Counted from the stretch's first letter, positions 10,579 to 21,237 are shown. The stretch: DNA of 64,000 bases from Pseudoips prasinana (GCA_951640165.1 OX621250.1:4588001-4652000), one strand, 5' to 3'. Program-made: numbers and translations. The notes: a model not told the origin generated them from the letters alone.

Positions 10579-11329
10579 TTATTTATATTGGTAAGTACGA
10601 AAAATATATACCTACATGAATTAATTGTATTTTGGGATGAATTATATTCTTATTTCATCAAATCATGTACAGCAACATTAATTATACCTAATTTTCTAAT
10701 AAGAAGAAATTTATTAAATAAGAAATTTTAACTATAATGCTATAAACTAAATTAAAATAAACTAACTAAAGGCAATCCATAAGATTATTATTTAGTCTTT
10801 AAAATATAGTAAACTTTAACATACTCGTACTTGTTAATAAAAACTTACGGTATTGTAACCAATTTTGCTGTTGTCAGACACTTAAAGGACTGGTTTGACT
10901 CATTTTATTTCCGTAATAATTCATTTTTCAAAGTATTTTTTCGATATAACCAATTCCATAAAACTTAATTATAAAATACTTTTTCGATATAAACAATAGG
11001 GTGAATGTTCCAGTTACCGACTATAGACAATGGTTCCGTATAATCTTATGAGAGATTCCTTGGACCTGGAATGCTAAGCGTCGCGAAGTGGGCCAAGGTA
11101 TTTCTCATTGAAGGTATGACGCTAAAAATATGTGAACCATCTCAATGGAGTGGTTATATGCGATTTAAATTTTAATGATAGGAAGTTTTTAGCCTTTTAA
11201 ATTTCTTCTAAATTTATTCCTGGGACTTCGATTTGTTTGGAATAAAGGCCCTAATAGAATAGATTCCCTAATTATGTAGTTACGTTATTAATTTAAAATG
11301 CAAGCAATGTTATTTATTAAGTACTAGCT
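10579..11329. other. Unassigned AT-rich spacer
   Basis: No gene. TTTTTCGATATAA recurs twice around 10940-10990. Nothing else is recognised. Confidence 0.5.
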
Positions 11330-11352
11330 GTGCCTCGCGGTGTGTGGCGTAA
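11330..11352 (+). repeat. Scrap of AGCTGTGCC family and TAA target site
   Basis: TACTAGCTGTGCCTCGCGG is the start of a repeat family seen at 16.83, 22.16 and 40.39 kb. The TAA at 11350-11352 is the left copy of the target duplication of the Harbinger element. Confidence 0.6.
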
Positions 11353-11379
11353 GGCTGCGTTTCCACCAGAGATGTGCGA
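11353..11379 (+). repeat. Harbinger left terminal inverted repeat
   Basis: Twenty-seven bases, GGCTGCGTTTCCACCAGAGA plus TGTGCGA, are identical to the reverse complement of 14516-14542. Confidence 0.95.
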
Positions 11380-11674
11380 TGGAAATGTGTCGTGCGAGGA
11401 TGTCTAGCTGTGCTGTGAAAATGTGTGGGTGTTTCCACCAAAGCTGTGCGATGATAATGTGCCTACGAGAATGTGTAGCGGAGCTGTGAAAATGCGCATT
11501 TATGTGTGGCGCGAGGATGCGTTGCGAAGCTGTGAAATGTGTCGACGGGGGTGCGGTGTAGTGGGAGCGGAGTAACGCGAACGCCTGCCTGCCGCTCACC
11601 GCGCTGCGCTCACGTCTCACTTTGCTGTCGTAAGCGCTTGTAGTCGTACGCATGTCGTACGGTTACGTGGCATA

Positions 11675-13811
11675 ATGGACGAAAAATTAATTGATGCCGT
11701 TAAAAAGTTTCCGTGTTTGTGGAACACTTCTTTGTCATTTTACAAATGTAATGAAACTAAGGACGCTGCGTGGAAGGAAATAGTCAAAGAAATAAAATAT
11801 AAAGATGGTAAGTAATAATCATGTATTAAAATCAGGTATATTAAAATACAAGTTACAATATTTGGGTATTTATTGTGTGCGATGAATTCGTGACGAAATA
11901 CGAGTATCTTGCCATGACACTTTTCCTTGATTATTGAAATAAGAGCAGTATTTCTCTCTTACTTCATAACCATCACTTGACACGACGACGGAAATGCTAG
12001 GAACGGATACAAGAGTACTTGTATTTGTGTTATCAATGCAATCCAAATAATTAGTTTGTCTTTCAATTAAAAAATTATGCATTACACATGTGGCTTTTAC
12101 GATTTTGTCAACCGTTTCCACTCTGCATTCAAAGTCTTTACGATACACATACCACTTTCGTGCCAATACACCGAATGTAGCTTCTACAATGCGACGTGCC
12201 CTCGAAAGTCTATAGTTAAATATACGTTTCTGTTGGTCTAACTGGTCCCGCGGATATGGGCGCATGAAATTTTCCATCAAAGGAAAAGCCTCATCTCCAA
12301 TGAATACAAATGGTACTGGTTCACCTCCTTCATATAATGGTTCAGGTTCTGGAAGATTCAATCTTTTTTTTTTCAAATATTTTCCAAAAACACTATCATC
12401 AAATATTCCAGCATCACTAAATCTTCCCATGGATCTCACATCAACCATTATAATCTTTCTCCTAGCGTCAGCTAAGCACATAAGCACTATAGAAAATCTT
12501 TGTTTGTAATTAAAAAAAGAGGACCCAGTGTTTGCAGGACACATTATATAAACATGTTTACCGTCTAGAGCCCCCAAACAATTTTTAAACTGCCATAGCT
12601 CTTGAAAATCTTTTGCTATTCGCTTCCAGTCGTCTTTGGTAGGTTTTGGAATAACAAGAGGTTGTAAAACAAGCCAAAGAGCATTACAAACTTCTGCCAC
12701 AATTCTCGACACACTTGCTACTCCAATCCTAAAATTTTCTGCCAATCGTGTGAACGACGAGCCCGTGGATAAATACCTGCAAAAAAAGGAATGTTTATAA
12801 TAATAGTAAAAAAATTAACTAACAAATAAAAAAGTACTCTTTACCTGTTACTGATTTTTTTGCGATCTGTAAGACAACATGCTTGGTATAAAAATGTTAT
12901 ATTCCTAATCATAATTTTCTATTATTTCAGTGAAAAGCGCTAAGTGTCGTTGGAAACAACTACGGGATAGCCATCGGGACGCGCTAAAGAGGCAGAAATC
13001 TAAAAAAAGCGGACAGGCTACAACCAAAACACGTGAATGGAAATACCAAAAATTGATGGAATTTCTTTTACCGTACATGGCCAACAGAGATAGAGAGTCA
13101 AGTTATAAAGAGGATATTTCGTCACCAAATAATAAAGATGACTCCTCGCAAAGCACTCAATATTCATTAAACCAAGATGACTCTTCGCAGAGCACTGAAC
13201 ATACACCAAATCAAGCTGACAATCCCAACAATCTTTACGAAATAGCCTCAACTTCAGGCATTTCAACAGATTCGGTCACCCCGTCATCATCAAAGAAGAA
13301 AAAAGGCGATGTTTTATCAATTTTAATACAAAAACATATGAAAAATCAAGAAGATTTTCGAAAAGAAAGGCAAGAATTAAGAGAACTTTTAAAACCAACG
13401 GACTGCGATGATACTGATCATTTTTTTCTTTCAATGGCGAAAACATTTAAAAAATTACCAGATTACATGCAAGTTCCTTTAAAAAGGAAACTTTTTAATA
13501 TGATTAGCGAAGCCGAAGAATCTTACGTGCTGTCGTGGTATAATCAAAATATTGGTTATTCTTCAAGCTCTGGTAGCAGTATAGCAGTAGGTAGTAATAT
13601 AGCAGGCCAGATGGATTTGCCGCCTCAGCTGGATCCTGAACAACTTGGTTATTCTTCAAGCTCTGGTAGGAATACAAATAAAACAGTGGGCCAGATGGAT
13701 TCATCTTTCCAACTGGAAGCTGTACAACCAGCATCTCCGGGAACACAACATTCAGACCTACAAACGCCAAATACTTCAAACAAAGTAGGAACAGAGCCTA
13801 ATTTGCCATGA
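11675..13811 (+). CDS. Harbinger-encoded MADF-BESS DNA-binding protein, 2 exons
   Basis: Exon 1 is 11675-11807 (ATG; the sequence reads ...AAAGATG then GTAAGT) and exon 2 is 12931-13811 (acceptor TTATTTCAG; stop TGA). The join gives 337 residues in frame. Residues about 5-95 form a MADF (Myb-like) domain: LIDAVKKFPCLWN from exon 1 continues into VKSAKCRWKQLRDSH, KTREWKYQKLMEFLLPYM. An acidic Ser/Gln linker repeats DDSSQST. Residues about 204-240 (HFFLSMAKTFKKLPDYM...KRKLFNMI) match the BESS protein-interaction motif. The tail repeats GYSSSSG. MADF proteins of Harbinger elements are thought to bind transposon ends and aid nuclear import or recruitment of the transposase. The single intron (11808-12930) contains the whole second exon of the transposase on the other strand. 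A 3' signal AATAAA is at 13875-13880. The role in transposition is inferred; gene structure and domains are read directly. Confidence 0.9.
11808..12930 (+). other. Intron of the MADF gene, containing transposase exon 2
   Basis: It begins GTAAGT and ends TTATTTCAG. Within it, on the minus strand, lie transposase exon 2 (11870-12776) and its poly(A) signal (11869-11874). Confidence 0.88.
11869..11874 (-). terminator. Poly(A) signal of the transposase overlapping its stop codon
   Basis: The minus strand reads AATAAA, and the TAA stop (11872-11870) is part of it. The transcript would therefore end with almost no 3' UTR, before reaching MADF exon 1. Confidence 0.6.
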
Positions 13812-14242
13812 AAAAGAGGAACTTGTTGTCTACTTATTTTGCAGATTATGTTGTACTTTTCAATTAATATGTTTAATAAAGACAAAATTGATTCAAACTA
13901 TTTTACTTACTTTAAACATACCGCCAATTTTTCCTTGGTGCTGATGCATTCTCTGTAGTGAGTGTCTTCTTTCTTGATAATGTTCTCAATCAAATTGTGT
14001 AACTCATAAAAGTTACTTCTAGATACTCGATAAGAATTTTCGAATATTTCATCATCAGCCGTATAAAAAAAGGTAAAGAATTCTCCATGTAATCGATGAT
14101 ATTTAATATGGTTACGTATCCAAAACCTGTGTGTTCTTCTATTGCTCAAAATTATAGAACTAATAAACTCCGTATCTTCTGCTTCCATTTCTTCATCACA
14201 AATTGTTAAATATAAAAGTATTTTCTTTTTCCAATTATCCAT
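11870..14242 (-). CDS. PIF/Harbinger DDE transposase, 2 exons
   Basis: Exon 1 is the complement of 13911-14242 (start ATG, residues MDNWKKKILLYL); the donor GTAAGT follows at 13910-13905. Exon 2 is the complement of 11870-12776 (acceptor TTTTTTTGCAG). The join restores EKLAVCLK-YLSTGSSFTRL, the HTH-like segment typical just before the nuclease domain, for 412 residues in all, within the family range. The DDE_Tnp_4 catalytic triad is visible: GALDGKHV (Asp about 182), FIGDEAFPL (Asp about 272) and RRIVEATFG (Glu about 309). The enzyme would cut the element's terminal repeats and integrate it at TAA/TTA. No stop or frameshift. Its one intron (12777-13910) holds exon 2 of the MADF gene. An upstream in-frame TTG extends the open frame to 14278, but the ATG at 14242 is the likely start. 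The stop codon overlaps an AATAAA signal. Confidence 0.92.
12777..13910 (-). other. Intron of the transposase gene, containing MADF exon 2
   Basis: On the minus strand it starts GTAAGTAAAA and ends TTTTTTTGCAG. The opposite strand carries MADF exon 2 (12931-13811) and its poly(A) signal. Confidence 0.88.
13875..13880 (+). terminator. Poly(A) signal of the MADF gene
   Basis: AATAAA lies 64 bases after the MADF stop codon. Cleavage 10-25 bases later would fall just before the transposase exon 1 boundary at 13911. Confidence 0.6.
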
Positions 14243-14542
14243 ATTATTATCTATTTTGCGCACTTCTACTTCCAACAAACTCCCCGTCTGTGGACTGGCT
14301 GGTACAGTATGCGCAAACCTCGCAACACATCTTTCTCAACACACATTCCTCGCACACTTCCCTCGTACACATCCCTCGCACACATCCCGCGCTTGTTTTG
14401 TATGCGCAAAAATCTAGCTCCGCTGAGCCGTTTCCACCAGAGCTGTGCTGACCGAGGCAAGGTAAATGAAGCGATCCTATTGGTTCTTTACAAACACATC
14501 CCTCGCTATGCATCCTCGCACATCTCTGGTGGAAACGCAGCC
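14243..14542. promoter_or_regulatory. Right subterminal region and terminal repeat of Harbinger
   Basis: It carries at least five variants of CCTCGCACAC near 14348, 14361, 14373, 14501 and 14514, plus an internal partial copy of the end (TTTCCACCAGAGCTGTGC near 14427). The same motif in inverse orientation (GTGCGAGGA, GCGAGGATG) occurs in the left subterminal region near 11392 and 11511. These are candidate binding sites for the MADF protein or transposase and must also include the transposase promoter. The terminal repeat is 14516-14542. Confidence 0.65.
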
Positions 14543-14545
14543 TAA

Positions 14546-14870
14546 AAGGCGTCTATGTAATGCAGCAGATAGGCAGCAGCGCCACCTGTGTACTTACTTA
14601 TTTATCGTGTGGGCAGTGGATACCCTAGTGCCAGAATTGTTCAAGCCGCCCATTAGGCCTCTGACATGGCTTAACGACTGTTGCCTAATGGGCACATCCG
14701 GGACTGCTTAACGTTCCTTCCGAAGCACGGAGACACTCAGAAATTAAACTACGTGGCGGTCACCCATCTATGGACTGACCGCGAGCCTTGTTGCTTAACC
14801 TTGCCAATCACTTACAGATCGGTGAGAGCATCTGGTTATGAGCGCCTCACCTGTGTACTAGTTGCCACCT
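14546..14870 (+). repeat. Dispersed repeats L (scrap) and E
   Basis: A piece with GCAGCAGCGCCACCTGTGTA (family L, 14570-14600) is followed by a nearly complete copy of family E (14637-14850: GGCTTAACGACTGTTGCC, GAAGCACGGAGACACTCAGA, CACCCATCTATGGACTGACC). Non-coding. Confidence 0.55.
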
Positions 14871-15069
14871 AAGGCCTACGCAGACAGGGACGGCATGGCA
14901 AGGGATTTACATTTTTACTAATGGACATTCAAACGTATCAATACAGAAATACGGCTTTAATTGCTATGTATGCTTTAAAATTATGCCGCGGTATCGAAAG
15001 GGATTTTCATTGCACGGCATTAAAAGATAGGCCACAGGCTCCCGTAGCGGGATGCCGTGGCGTACTGTA
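14871..15069. other. Unassigned spacer
   Basis: Contains GATGCCGTGGCG-like and ATGCCGCGGTATC blocks that reappear near 15575-15610; otherwise unrecognised. Confidence 0.4.
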
Positions 15070-15385
15070 ATATGTAGTAAAAATATTAGACTTAAACTAG
15101 ATAATTAAACATAATCTCTTGACAATAACTTGATACGAGCTAGCTAAATATCATTGCTATAATAAAATAAATTTTATAAATGTTTTCATACAATGTGTAC
15201 CTAAATATCTATGTTACTAGAAATAATAATGTATACAACTATATTACTACAAACATGTTCGTCAGAACATGTTTGTAGTAATAAAAAAAATAAAAATAAA
15301 AAAGGTTTTTATTCACGTAGACTTAAAAAAAGCGCTTGTAAATAGTCATATTTACAAGCGCTTTTTTAAAACCTTTTTTATTTTA
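15070..15385. repeat. LINE 3'-tail family T with fold-back end
   Basis: Positions 15070-15260 (+) match copies at 50.15-50.37 kb (+), 16.69-17.27 kb (-) and 63.60-63.86 kb (-). The block AATATGTAGTAAAAATATTA begins it and AACATGTTTGTAG ends it. Here the end turns back on itself: ACAAACATGTTC / GAACATGTTTGT, then AAAAAAGCGCTTGTAAATA and its complement separated by four bases (about 15330-15368). Looks like an inverted junction of two copies. Confidence 0.6.
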
Positions 15386-16095
15386 TTTTACTGTGTCAAG
15401 TAACGGCATGCCACGGACTCCGGCGCTCGTTGTGACTTACCGTGGGGTGCAGTGGCGGGGGGTAGAGAATGAACACTATTTGCGCCCTCGTCTTTACCTG
15501 ATTCACTGAGGCAAATCAACACTCCATCAAACCCAATTGAACACTAAAAGTGTATCTGGCAGCAGTTGCCGAGGCGATGCCGCGGCAAGGTGCTGGAATG
15601 CCGCGGTATCTAAGCGGCTAGTGATAATATGATATAAGTGATATATATGAAATATATATGAGATAAGTGAAATAATTATACAACGTTAAATAAATTTAAA
15701 ATTGATTAAATATATAATTGAATAAACCACATTAGATTAATAAGAATAAATAGAATATTTTTAATAAATTGGTACTTAGATTACAGGTTTATGAAATGAG
15801 AAGAATAAATAATTGTAAATACTAAATTAATACACGTATACATAAACGTATACGTTGTAAGTAAATATAAATGTAAGTTAATACTATACCAAATATTGTT
15901 AACAGTTTTAAATTAAATGCATATTATATAAACTAATAATTATATTGTATATAAATAATGATAGAAATGTAAACAAGTATAATTAAGTAAACAATTGTAT
16001 GTAAATAAACGCGAATACAAATCAAGGGAAAAAGAACTCAAGCTACAATGTTGCTGCAATACAATAGCAGTAGTGAATAAATAATACCTAGTAAA
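15386..16095. other. Unassigned, increasingly AT-rich spacer
   Basis: No gene. The first 230 bases are fairly GC-rich and unrecognised; the rest is very AT-rich with short TATATGA and AATAAA runs. Confidence 0.5.
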
Positions 16096-16350
16096 AAAAA
16101 ACTTGTGTGCACTTATGTACACGCGTTAGAAGTTATACTTCTTAATATACAACTTGAACATAGTTATCAATTTTCATACCACCTAGAACTAACGTCATGC
16201 TGTTATTTTTACGATGCGCGCGCATCGTAAAAATTCACTCTCATACCACCTAGAACTAACTTCATGCTGTTAAATTTTTTGGTGTCGGTGTGCGCGCGCA
16301 TCGTAAAAATTCACTCTCATCATTTTTCTCCATCACGCCAAAAGAAGTAT
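16096..16350 (+). repeat. Dispersed repeat J with GATGCGCGCGCATC palindrome
   Basis: Nearly identical to 61356-61712: ACACGCGTTAGAAGTTATAC, then one or two units of CATACCACCTAGAACTAAC plus TTCATGCTGTTA. A perfect palindrome TTTTTACGATGCGC / GCGCATCGTAAAAA lies at about 16206-16235. Poly-A follows at 16357-16371. Non-coding. Confidence 0.65.
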
Positions 16351-16371
16351 ACCTTCAAAAAAAAAAAAAAA

Positions 16372-16689
16372 AAGGCTAGTGGGCGCTGGCTCACGGCAAA
16401 ATCCCTGGCCATGCCGTCCCAGTCCACGTACGCCCTAACCCTCTCCTGGGCAGTGGTCGCATAGTTGCCACCATATTTTGAACTCTATGGGCTTGTAATA
16501 AAGTTCAAAACCAATAAATTAAAACTATACCTACTGCCTTATAAAGGGTTAACTGTGGTCGCCATTTCGCATACCCGACACGGTGATTAGAGTAAACCCC
16601 TTCAAATTGCGACGTTGATAAAACCTTTGGACGAGGCATATGTCCAGCAAGGTTTTAGGCTGATGATGATGAGAAGTCATGTGGCTTAT
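16372..16689. other. Spacer with degenerate repeat remnants
   Basis: Mostly unassigned. Positions about 16600-16670 resemble an RTE-like tail (GTCCAGCAAGGTTTTAGGCTGATGATGATG). Confidence 0.4.
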
Positions 16690-17270
16690 ATGAATGAATA
16701 AATAAATAAAATAAAAGAGGTTTTTATTCACGTAGACTTTAAAAAAGCGCTTGTAAATAGTCAGAACATGTTCGCAGTAATATATAATTAATTTATAATT
16801 ATTTCTAGGTACATATAGATATTTAGGTACACGGATTAGGAAATAATCTATACATATAATAAAATCGTAGGAAAGTCAAAACTGTACGATGAATATTTTT
16901 TTATAGGATACTTGGGACGTGATCTACAATTGATATCGAAGCCAAAAATATAGTTTTTAGAATTTTTGTCTGTTTGTCTGTAAGTATGTCCGGGCTAATC
17001 TCAAAAAGTACTGCATGGATTTACTTCAAATTTTGCATGAATATTATGGTCGGGTCGACATATAGGCTACATATTATCACGCTATCACCTACGGGGGAGG
17101 AGCTGTGATAATTTATAAAATTTAACGCGGGTAAAACCGCGGGGCACAGCTAGTTTACAATAAGATTTATTTTATAACAGTAACGATATTTAGCTAACTT
17201 AAATTAAGTTATTGTCAAGGATCAAGTGTAGGTTTAATTATCGAATGAATACAATAATGTGACGTTCCAA
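16690..17270 (-). repeat. LINE 3'-tail family T, split by another repeat
   Basis: The outer parts (16690-16832 and 17156-17270) together match the family T copy at 63.60-63.86 kb. Between them, 16833-17155 is a minus-strand member of the AGCTGTGCCCCGCGG family that appears whole at 22.16-22.50 kb. The break falls within sequence that is continuous in the intact copy, so the inner element inserted later. Confidence 0.65.
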
Positions 17271-17839
17271 ATAAGCTATTATTCTAAAGCTAGCGTTTAA
17301 ATGAGGGACACGAAATAATTAATCACCTTCCGTTTTAATGAAACATAGTCAAAGCTAAATCAAAACGTATGGGTGATTTAATTTTAATGTAGTTGTAATG
17401 TACGCGCCCATTGTGGTTCTGTAGTGTGGCCGCTTGCATACGGATTTAATAGGGTAAATGGAACAGTTGTCGGCACGTAAAAATAAAATAATCTGCTTTT
17501 TTTGAATAAATGATAATTAACTAGTTGGAAATTTTGAGATAAGCTTCAGCTGTATTTTATTACAGTGTAAAATATGGAAATTTATGAAAGCCTTAAAATA
17601 CATTAGAGTAATAAAGTTAGTATATAGAAAGAAAACAGAATTATTACTGTTTATTGTACATAGATAAAACATAAATATTTAGATGATATCATTTAATTTT
17701 GTTTTATCTTAATTTAATACGAGTATACTTAATTTCAGGCAACCGATGTCAGAGTGAGGCTTTTGTAAAACGATATTATTACTTAGTGATTAATTAATGA
17801 AAATAGAAGCGGGATATTTCAGTTTAAAACTATTTATGT
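17271..17839. other. Unassigned AT-rich spacer
   Basis: No gene or shared repeat seen. Confidence 0.5.
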
Positions 17840-17965
17840 GACTCATAAATAGTTGTTCTGAGTCTGGATGTTCTGTCCGTCAATTATATGTTTGTTAAGT
17901 ACCCCACGACACATGGATTCATAGCAAAAGGCGTGCTTATTAAAAAGAAAAAAAAAAGATTCAAA
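17840..17965 (+). repeat. Dispersed repeat D (SINE-like body)
   Basis: GTTCTGAGTCTGGATGTTCT, then TTAAGTACCCC-ACGACACATGGAT. Related pieces lie at 19.68-19.77, 26.48-26.55 and 26.87-27.24 kb. This copy shows the sequence uninterrupted at the point where a MITE sits in the 26.9-kb copy. Confidence 0.55.
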
Positions 17966-19120
17966 GAACTTAGTACGCACCCATATTCAACTTCTTTTGT
18001 TATTGAAGTTGAAGAAATAGACCTTTCTTTAGCAAGTAAGTAATTTATTTGCATAAACATGTGTATACATACAAATAAGTCAATTGCATGCAAAATGTTA
18101 CATAGTTATTGTACTGATCAGACATTCTTGCCATACAATGGCGTGCAAAAATTTAATACATGAGGTTATATAAAAAAATCTAAGTCATACAAAACAAGAA
18201 ACAGAATAAAAACATAATAATATCATCAAAAAAAATCTTTCATTCATAATTTCGAGAAGGTGACTAGTTATGTAACTAATGTCCATTAATAAATCTAAAT
18301 AAATCACAGTTAATGAAACGAACTTTACTAATGTTTAAATTTATTACTAACTTAAGCTAAACTTATCATTTAATAGTGCAAAATTAAGCGAGATCTTTAT
18401 GCACCATCAAACGTTAAACTTAAGAGGAAATCTAGTAATTACTACAAAGAATTTATTCACATCTTGGCGTTTGATATATTATTATACTTTGCATATTAAA
18501 GTGAACGTCTTTATAGTAGCCATCAATCATTTGTATTTACAATACCTAATACTGATAATTAAGTTAGCAATAAAACATGAGAAATCGATTTTAGAGTTTA
18601 TAACGGAGAATAAACCTTTAAATTTTCGACTCTCTATTAATTTCTCTATTTGTAATGTATTTATTTATTAATTCATAGGTCTTTCACAGCTAGCATTTCA
18701 TTACTATTTTATTACAGACCAAACAATACGCCAATGAGAAAGAACTCAATATTACACAATGTGTGCAGAGAGTAAATCGTATTTAAAATATAATTATTAG
18801 GTTAGTGATTATGATGAGTGAGTGAGTATGTGTGTAATATGTATGTGAGATATAGAAAAAGGACAGTTATTTTACTGTTTATATATAAATATACAGGTAT
18901 TATATAGGAGGTTGTGAAATGGGTGTGTGTCGGTGTATATATAATATATATAATGAATAGGATGTATTTTTCCTTGTAAAGCTGATAATTCGGCATTTCT
19001 TGTTGTTCGCGTTTATTTTATTACACTGACACTTAAGTTTTATGGCTATTTAATTGTCATATATTGTATATGTATATATACAGATAGATAATTTATATGA
19101 TAATTATCTATATAATATTC
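17966..19120. other. Unassigned AT-rich spacer
   Basis: More than 1 kb of AT-rich DNA without a supported gene. Open frames of 60-90 codons here are low-complexity and show no motif. Confidence 0.5.
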
Positions 19121-19215
19121 GTAGACGTCCAATGCTGAACAAAGGCCTCCCCTCACCCTTGGAAAGGATTTTATCCAGCATTGTACGTCTTTCGGCTGAT
19201 ATGATGATGATGATG
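19121..19215 (+). repeat. RTE-type 3' tail
   Basis: AACAAAGGCCTCCCC and CTTTCGGCTGATATGATGATG are the terminal bases of RTE-like copies, apparently rearranged: both strands of the tail are represented within 90 bases. Confidence 0.5.
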
Positions 19216-20162
19216 AGCTTTTCGTTATGGACAACAACTCGGTCTTTTACCTTAAAGTGTATCCCGCTATTACACAACCGGATGCATTAGTTAGAATCAA
19301 ACGGACGGGGACAATGGCGTTATAATATTATGATAATTTTGTGCATTTTCACCTTCCTACATCCTATTTATAGGGCCCATGTTATAAGAGGTCATTTAGT
19401 GAATCATCAGTTAGTGAAATATTGTTAAGTACAGAAAACCCACAAAATAATTCCAGTAATTGTTTACTTGAATTCTTTTGTGGGTTTCTTTACTTAACTC
19501 TTTGGTTAACTTTACTGTATTAATTATTTAAATATAATAGTTCCCGGTACGTATAGGGTCCACGTTAAAACGCACCATACATAGTTTAGTTTGACTGTAC
19601 GTGTGGCGCAAGACAGTCGCTTCGCCACTTCGTGTGCCAGGTACGATTTTTACGCGCGCTGGACAGCTATTTGTGTAACCCATAAATGTACTTTGTTTCC
19701 GTCAATTAAATTATTGTAAAGTACCCCGTGGCACATGGATTAATTCCCGGGCGGGCGTTGTCTTTATAAATAAAAATACTTAAAAATTATGATTCCTTTG
19801 GGCGTATTCTTTAGATTTCAGGATATTGATGAACTTATTAAAAAGTGACCGATATTTGTACGACTCACATTAGAAGAGATGATTTATAGTCAAGTTAGGA
19901 ATATTACTAAAATGTAGTACCTACATATTCTTTTGTGGGTTTTTATTAGATTGTACAATACTGATAAATAAAAAGCGCCCGTTAGGTCTAAGGCTCATGT
20001 AACAAATGAGAATATATAGTAAAGTTAGTAAAATTACAATAAATATGGTATTCTTTGGTGGGTTTTATTTACTTAACTGTTCCCGGTAGCCCTTCCGCAA
20101 TGTTTGCGGATGTATCCATTGATGACGTCTTATCCATTATAAGCCTGCCTCAACTGGCTCGA
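19216..20162. repeat. Spacer with TTTTGTGGGTTT modules and a repeat D scrap
   Basis: ATTCTTTTGTGGGTTT occurs near 19472, 19928 and 20049, with an inverted partner AAACCCACAAAA near 19437. A repeat D piece (AAGTACCCCGTGGCACATGG) lies near 19720. The modules suggest three broken copies of one short repeat; no gene. Confidence 0.45.
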
Positions 20163-20503
20163 CTGCCTAGTAGGTCTAGCGGGTTCTAATCCTGGGTCAG
20201 CCCGAAAGTGATTTTGGGATTTTTCGGTAAAAACGAAATAATCTTAATATCAGCCCGAAGTCTGGGAGTTGGCGGTATTATACCCCGTGCCTCGGAGAGC
20301 ACGTAAAGCCGTCGGTCCTGTACCTGACCTCTTTCCGGTCGTGTCGCTAGTCGTCCCATCGGATCATGAGAGTGATGGAATAGAAAGTGCTCGTGTGTTT
20401 GCGCACACACTTGAGCACTATAATATGTGCCGCACAGATGGCTAGTCTCCTTTAAGACTGGCCGCCGTGGCCGGATCTCGGCTAGGAGGACATTATTATT
20501 ATC
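20163..20503 (+). mobile_element. SINE group B, head damaged
   Basis: CTGCCTAGTAGGTCTAGCGG is followed by box B-like GGGTTCTAATCCTGG; about 30 bases of the head are missing. The body (CAGCCCGAAGTCTGGGAGTT) and 3' end GGAGGACATTATTATT are present. Confidence 0.8.
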
Positions 20504-21237
20504 CATTATAAGGAAAAGAACTGCATTGATGATGAGTAGAGTCCGTGATAGCACTAATGCTGTTCTCAGAATGTTAGCGTGTAAGATCGACAGCCCTTTC
20601 ATTGTGTTCTGGGCAGGAGTACAGCTGCACAGAAATAGAAAATAATCCTTAGTCATTAATGTTTAACCTGTTTTGTTTACTAACAAAATACTAACACCTT
20701 TTTTGTATTTGATTTTTGTACTACTAACAACCTTTACTGACGCTAGCTTCGTAAGAAAATATGGACTGTATCTGTCATTATATAGATATGACTGAAATAA
20801 AGATTAAATAATAAAAAAATATTGGCTTCAAGTAAAACAGACCATAAAATAATTTAAATATTCGAATTTTACTTGAATAATTTACCTTTTTACCTATAAA
20901 AAACATTATATAATGAGAAAGGACAATACTCAAATTAATCAGTGTCCCAAAAGTTTTGTGAAAGAGGGGTAAATCGCCACCGCCTTTAAATTAACCAACA
21001 GCCAGTACTATACTCATGCACGTGGTGACATTTATGTTTAACATAATAAGAATCTATGGGATATTAACCCATTACAACTAACGGTTAAGCTTTGAATAGA
21101 ATAATACATAATTAAATACATGAATAATTATATTAGATTTATGTGATAATCAAAGTTCAAAATTAAACTGTACCGCCGCGGTAGGTGCTTTTTTTATTAG
21201 CGTACATCTTACATACTTACTTATCGTAGTGGTAGTG
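20504..21237. other. Unassigned spacer
   Basis: No supported gene. Positions 20520-20640 weakly resemble 52.0-52.1 kb (GAATGTTAGCGTGTAAGATCGACAGCCCTTTC-type wording), perhaps two scraps of one LINE. Confidence 0.4.

Larger units (their letters stand above)
11353..14542. mobile_element. Complete PIF/Harbinger transposon with two interlocked genes
   Basis: A 3190-bp element is bounded by perfect 27-bp terminal inverted repeats starting GGCTGCGTTTCCACCAGAGA, with TAA on both sides (11350-11352, 14543-14545), the hallmark target duplication of PIF/Harbinger. It carries a spliced MADF-BESS gene (+, 11675-13811) and a spliced DDE transposase gene (-, 11870-14242). Both coding regions are free of stops and frameshifts and have consensus splice sites, so the copy may be active or only recently silenced. 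The two-gene layout fits known Harbinger elements, in which a Myb/MADF-type DNA-binding protein assists the transposase. Subterminal regions (11353-11674, 14243-14542) are full of short CCTCGCACA-type motifs. Confidence 0.93.

Noticed and set aside
13504..13885. Minus-strand frames of 78-91 codons
   Set aside because: Antisense of MADF exon 2; no motif.
18399..18671. A 90-codon plus-strand frame
   Set aside because: AT-rich, Ile/Leu/Tyr-dominated, with no motif or context; expected by chance.
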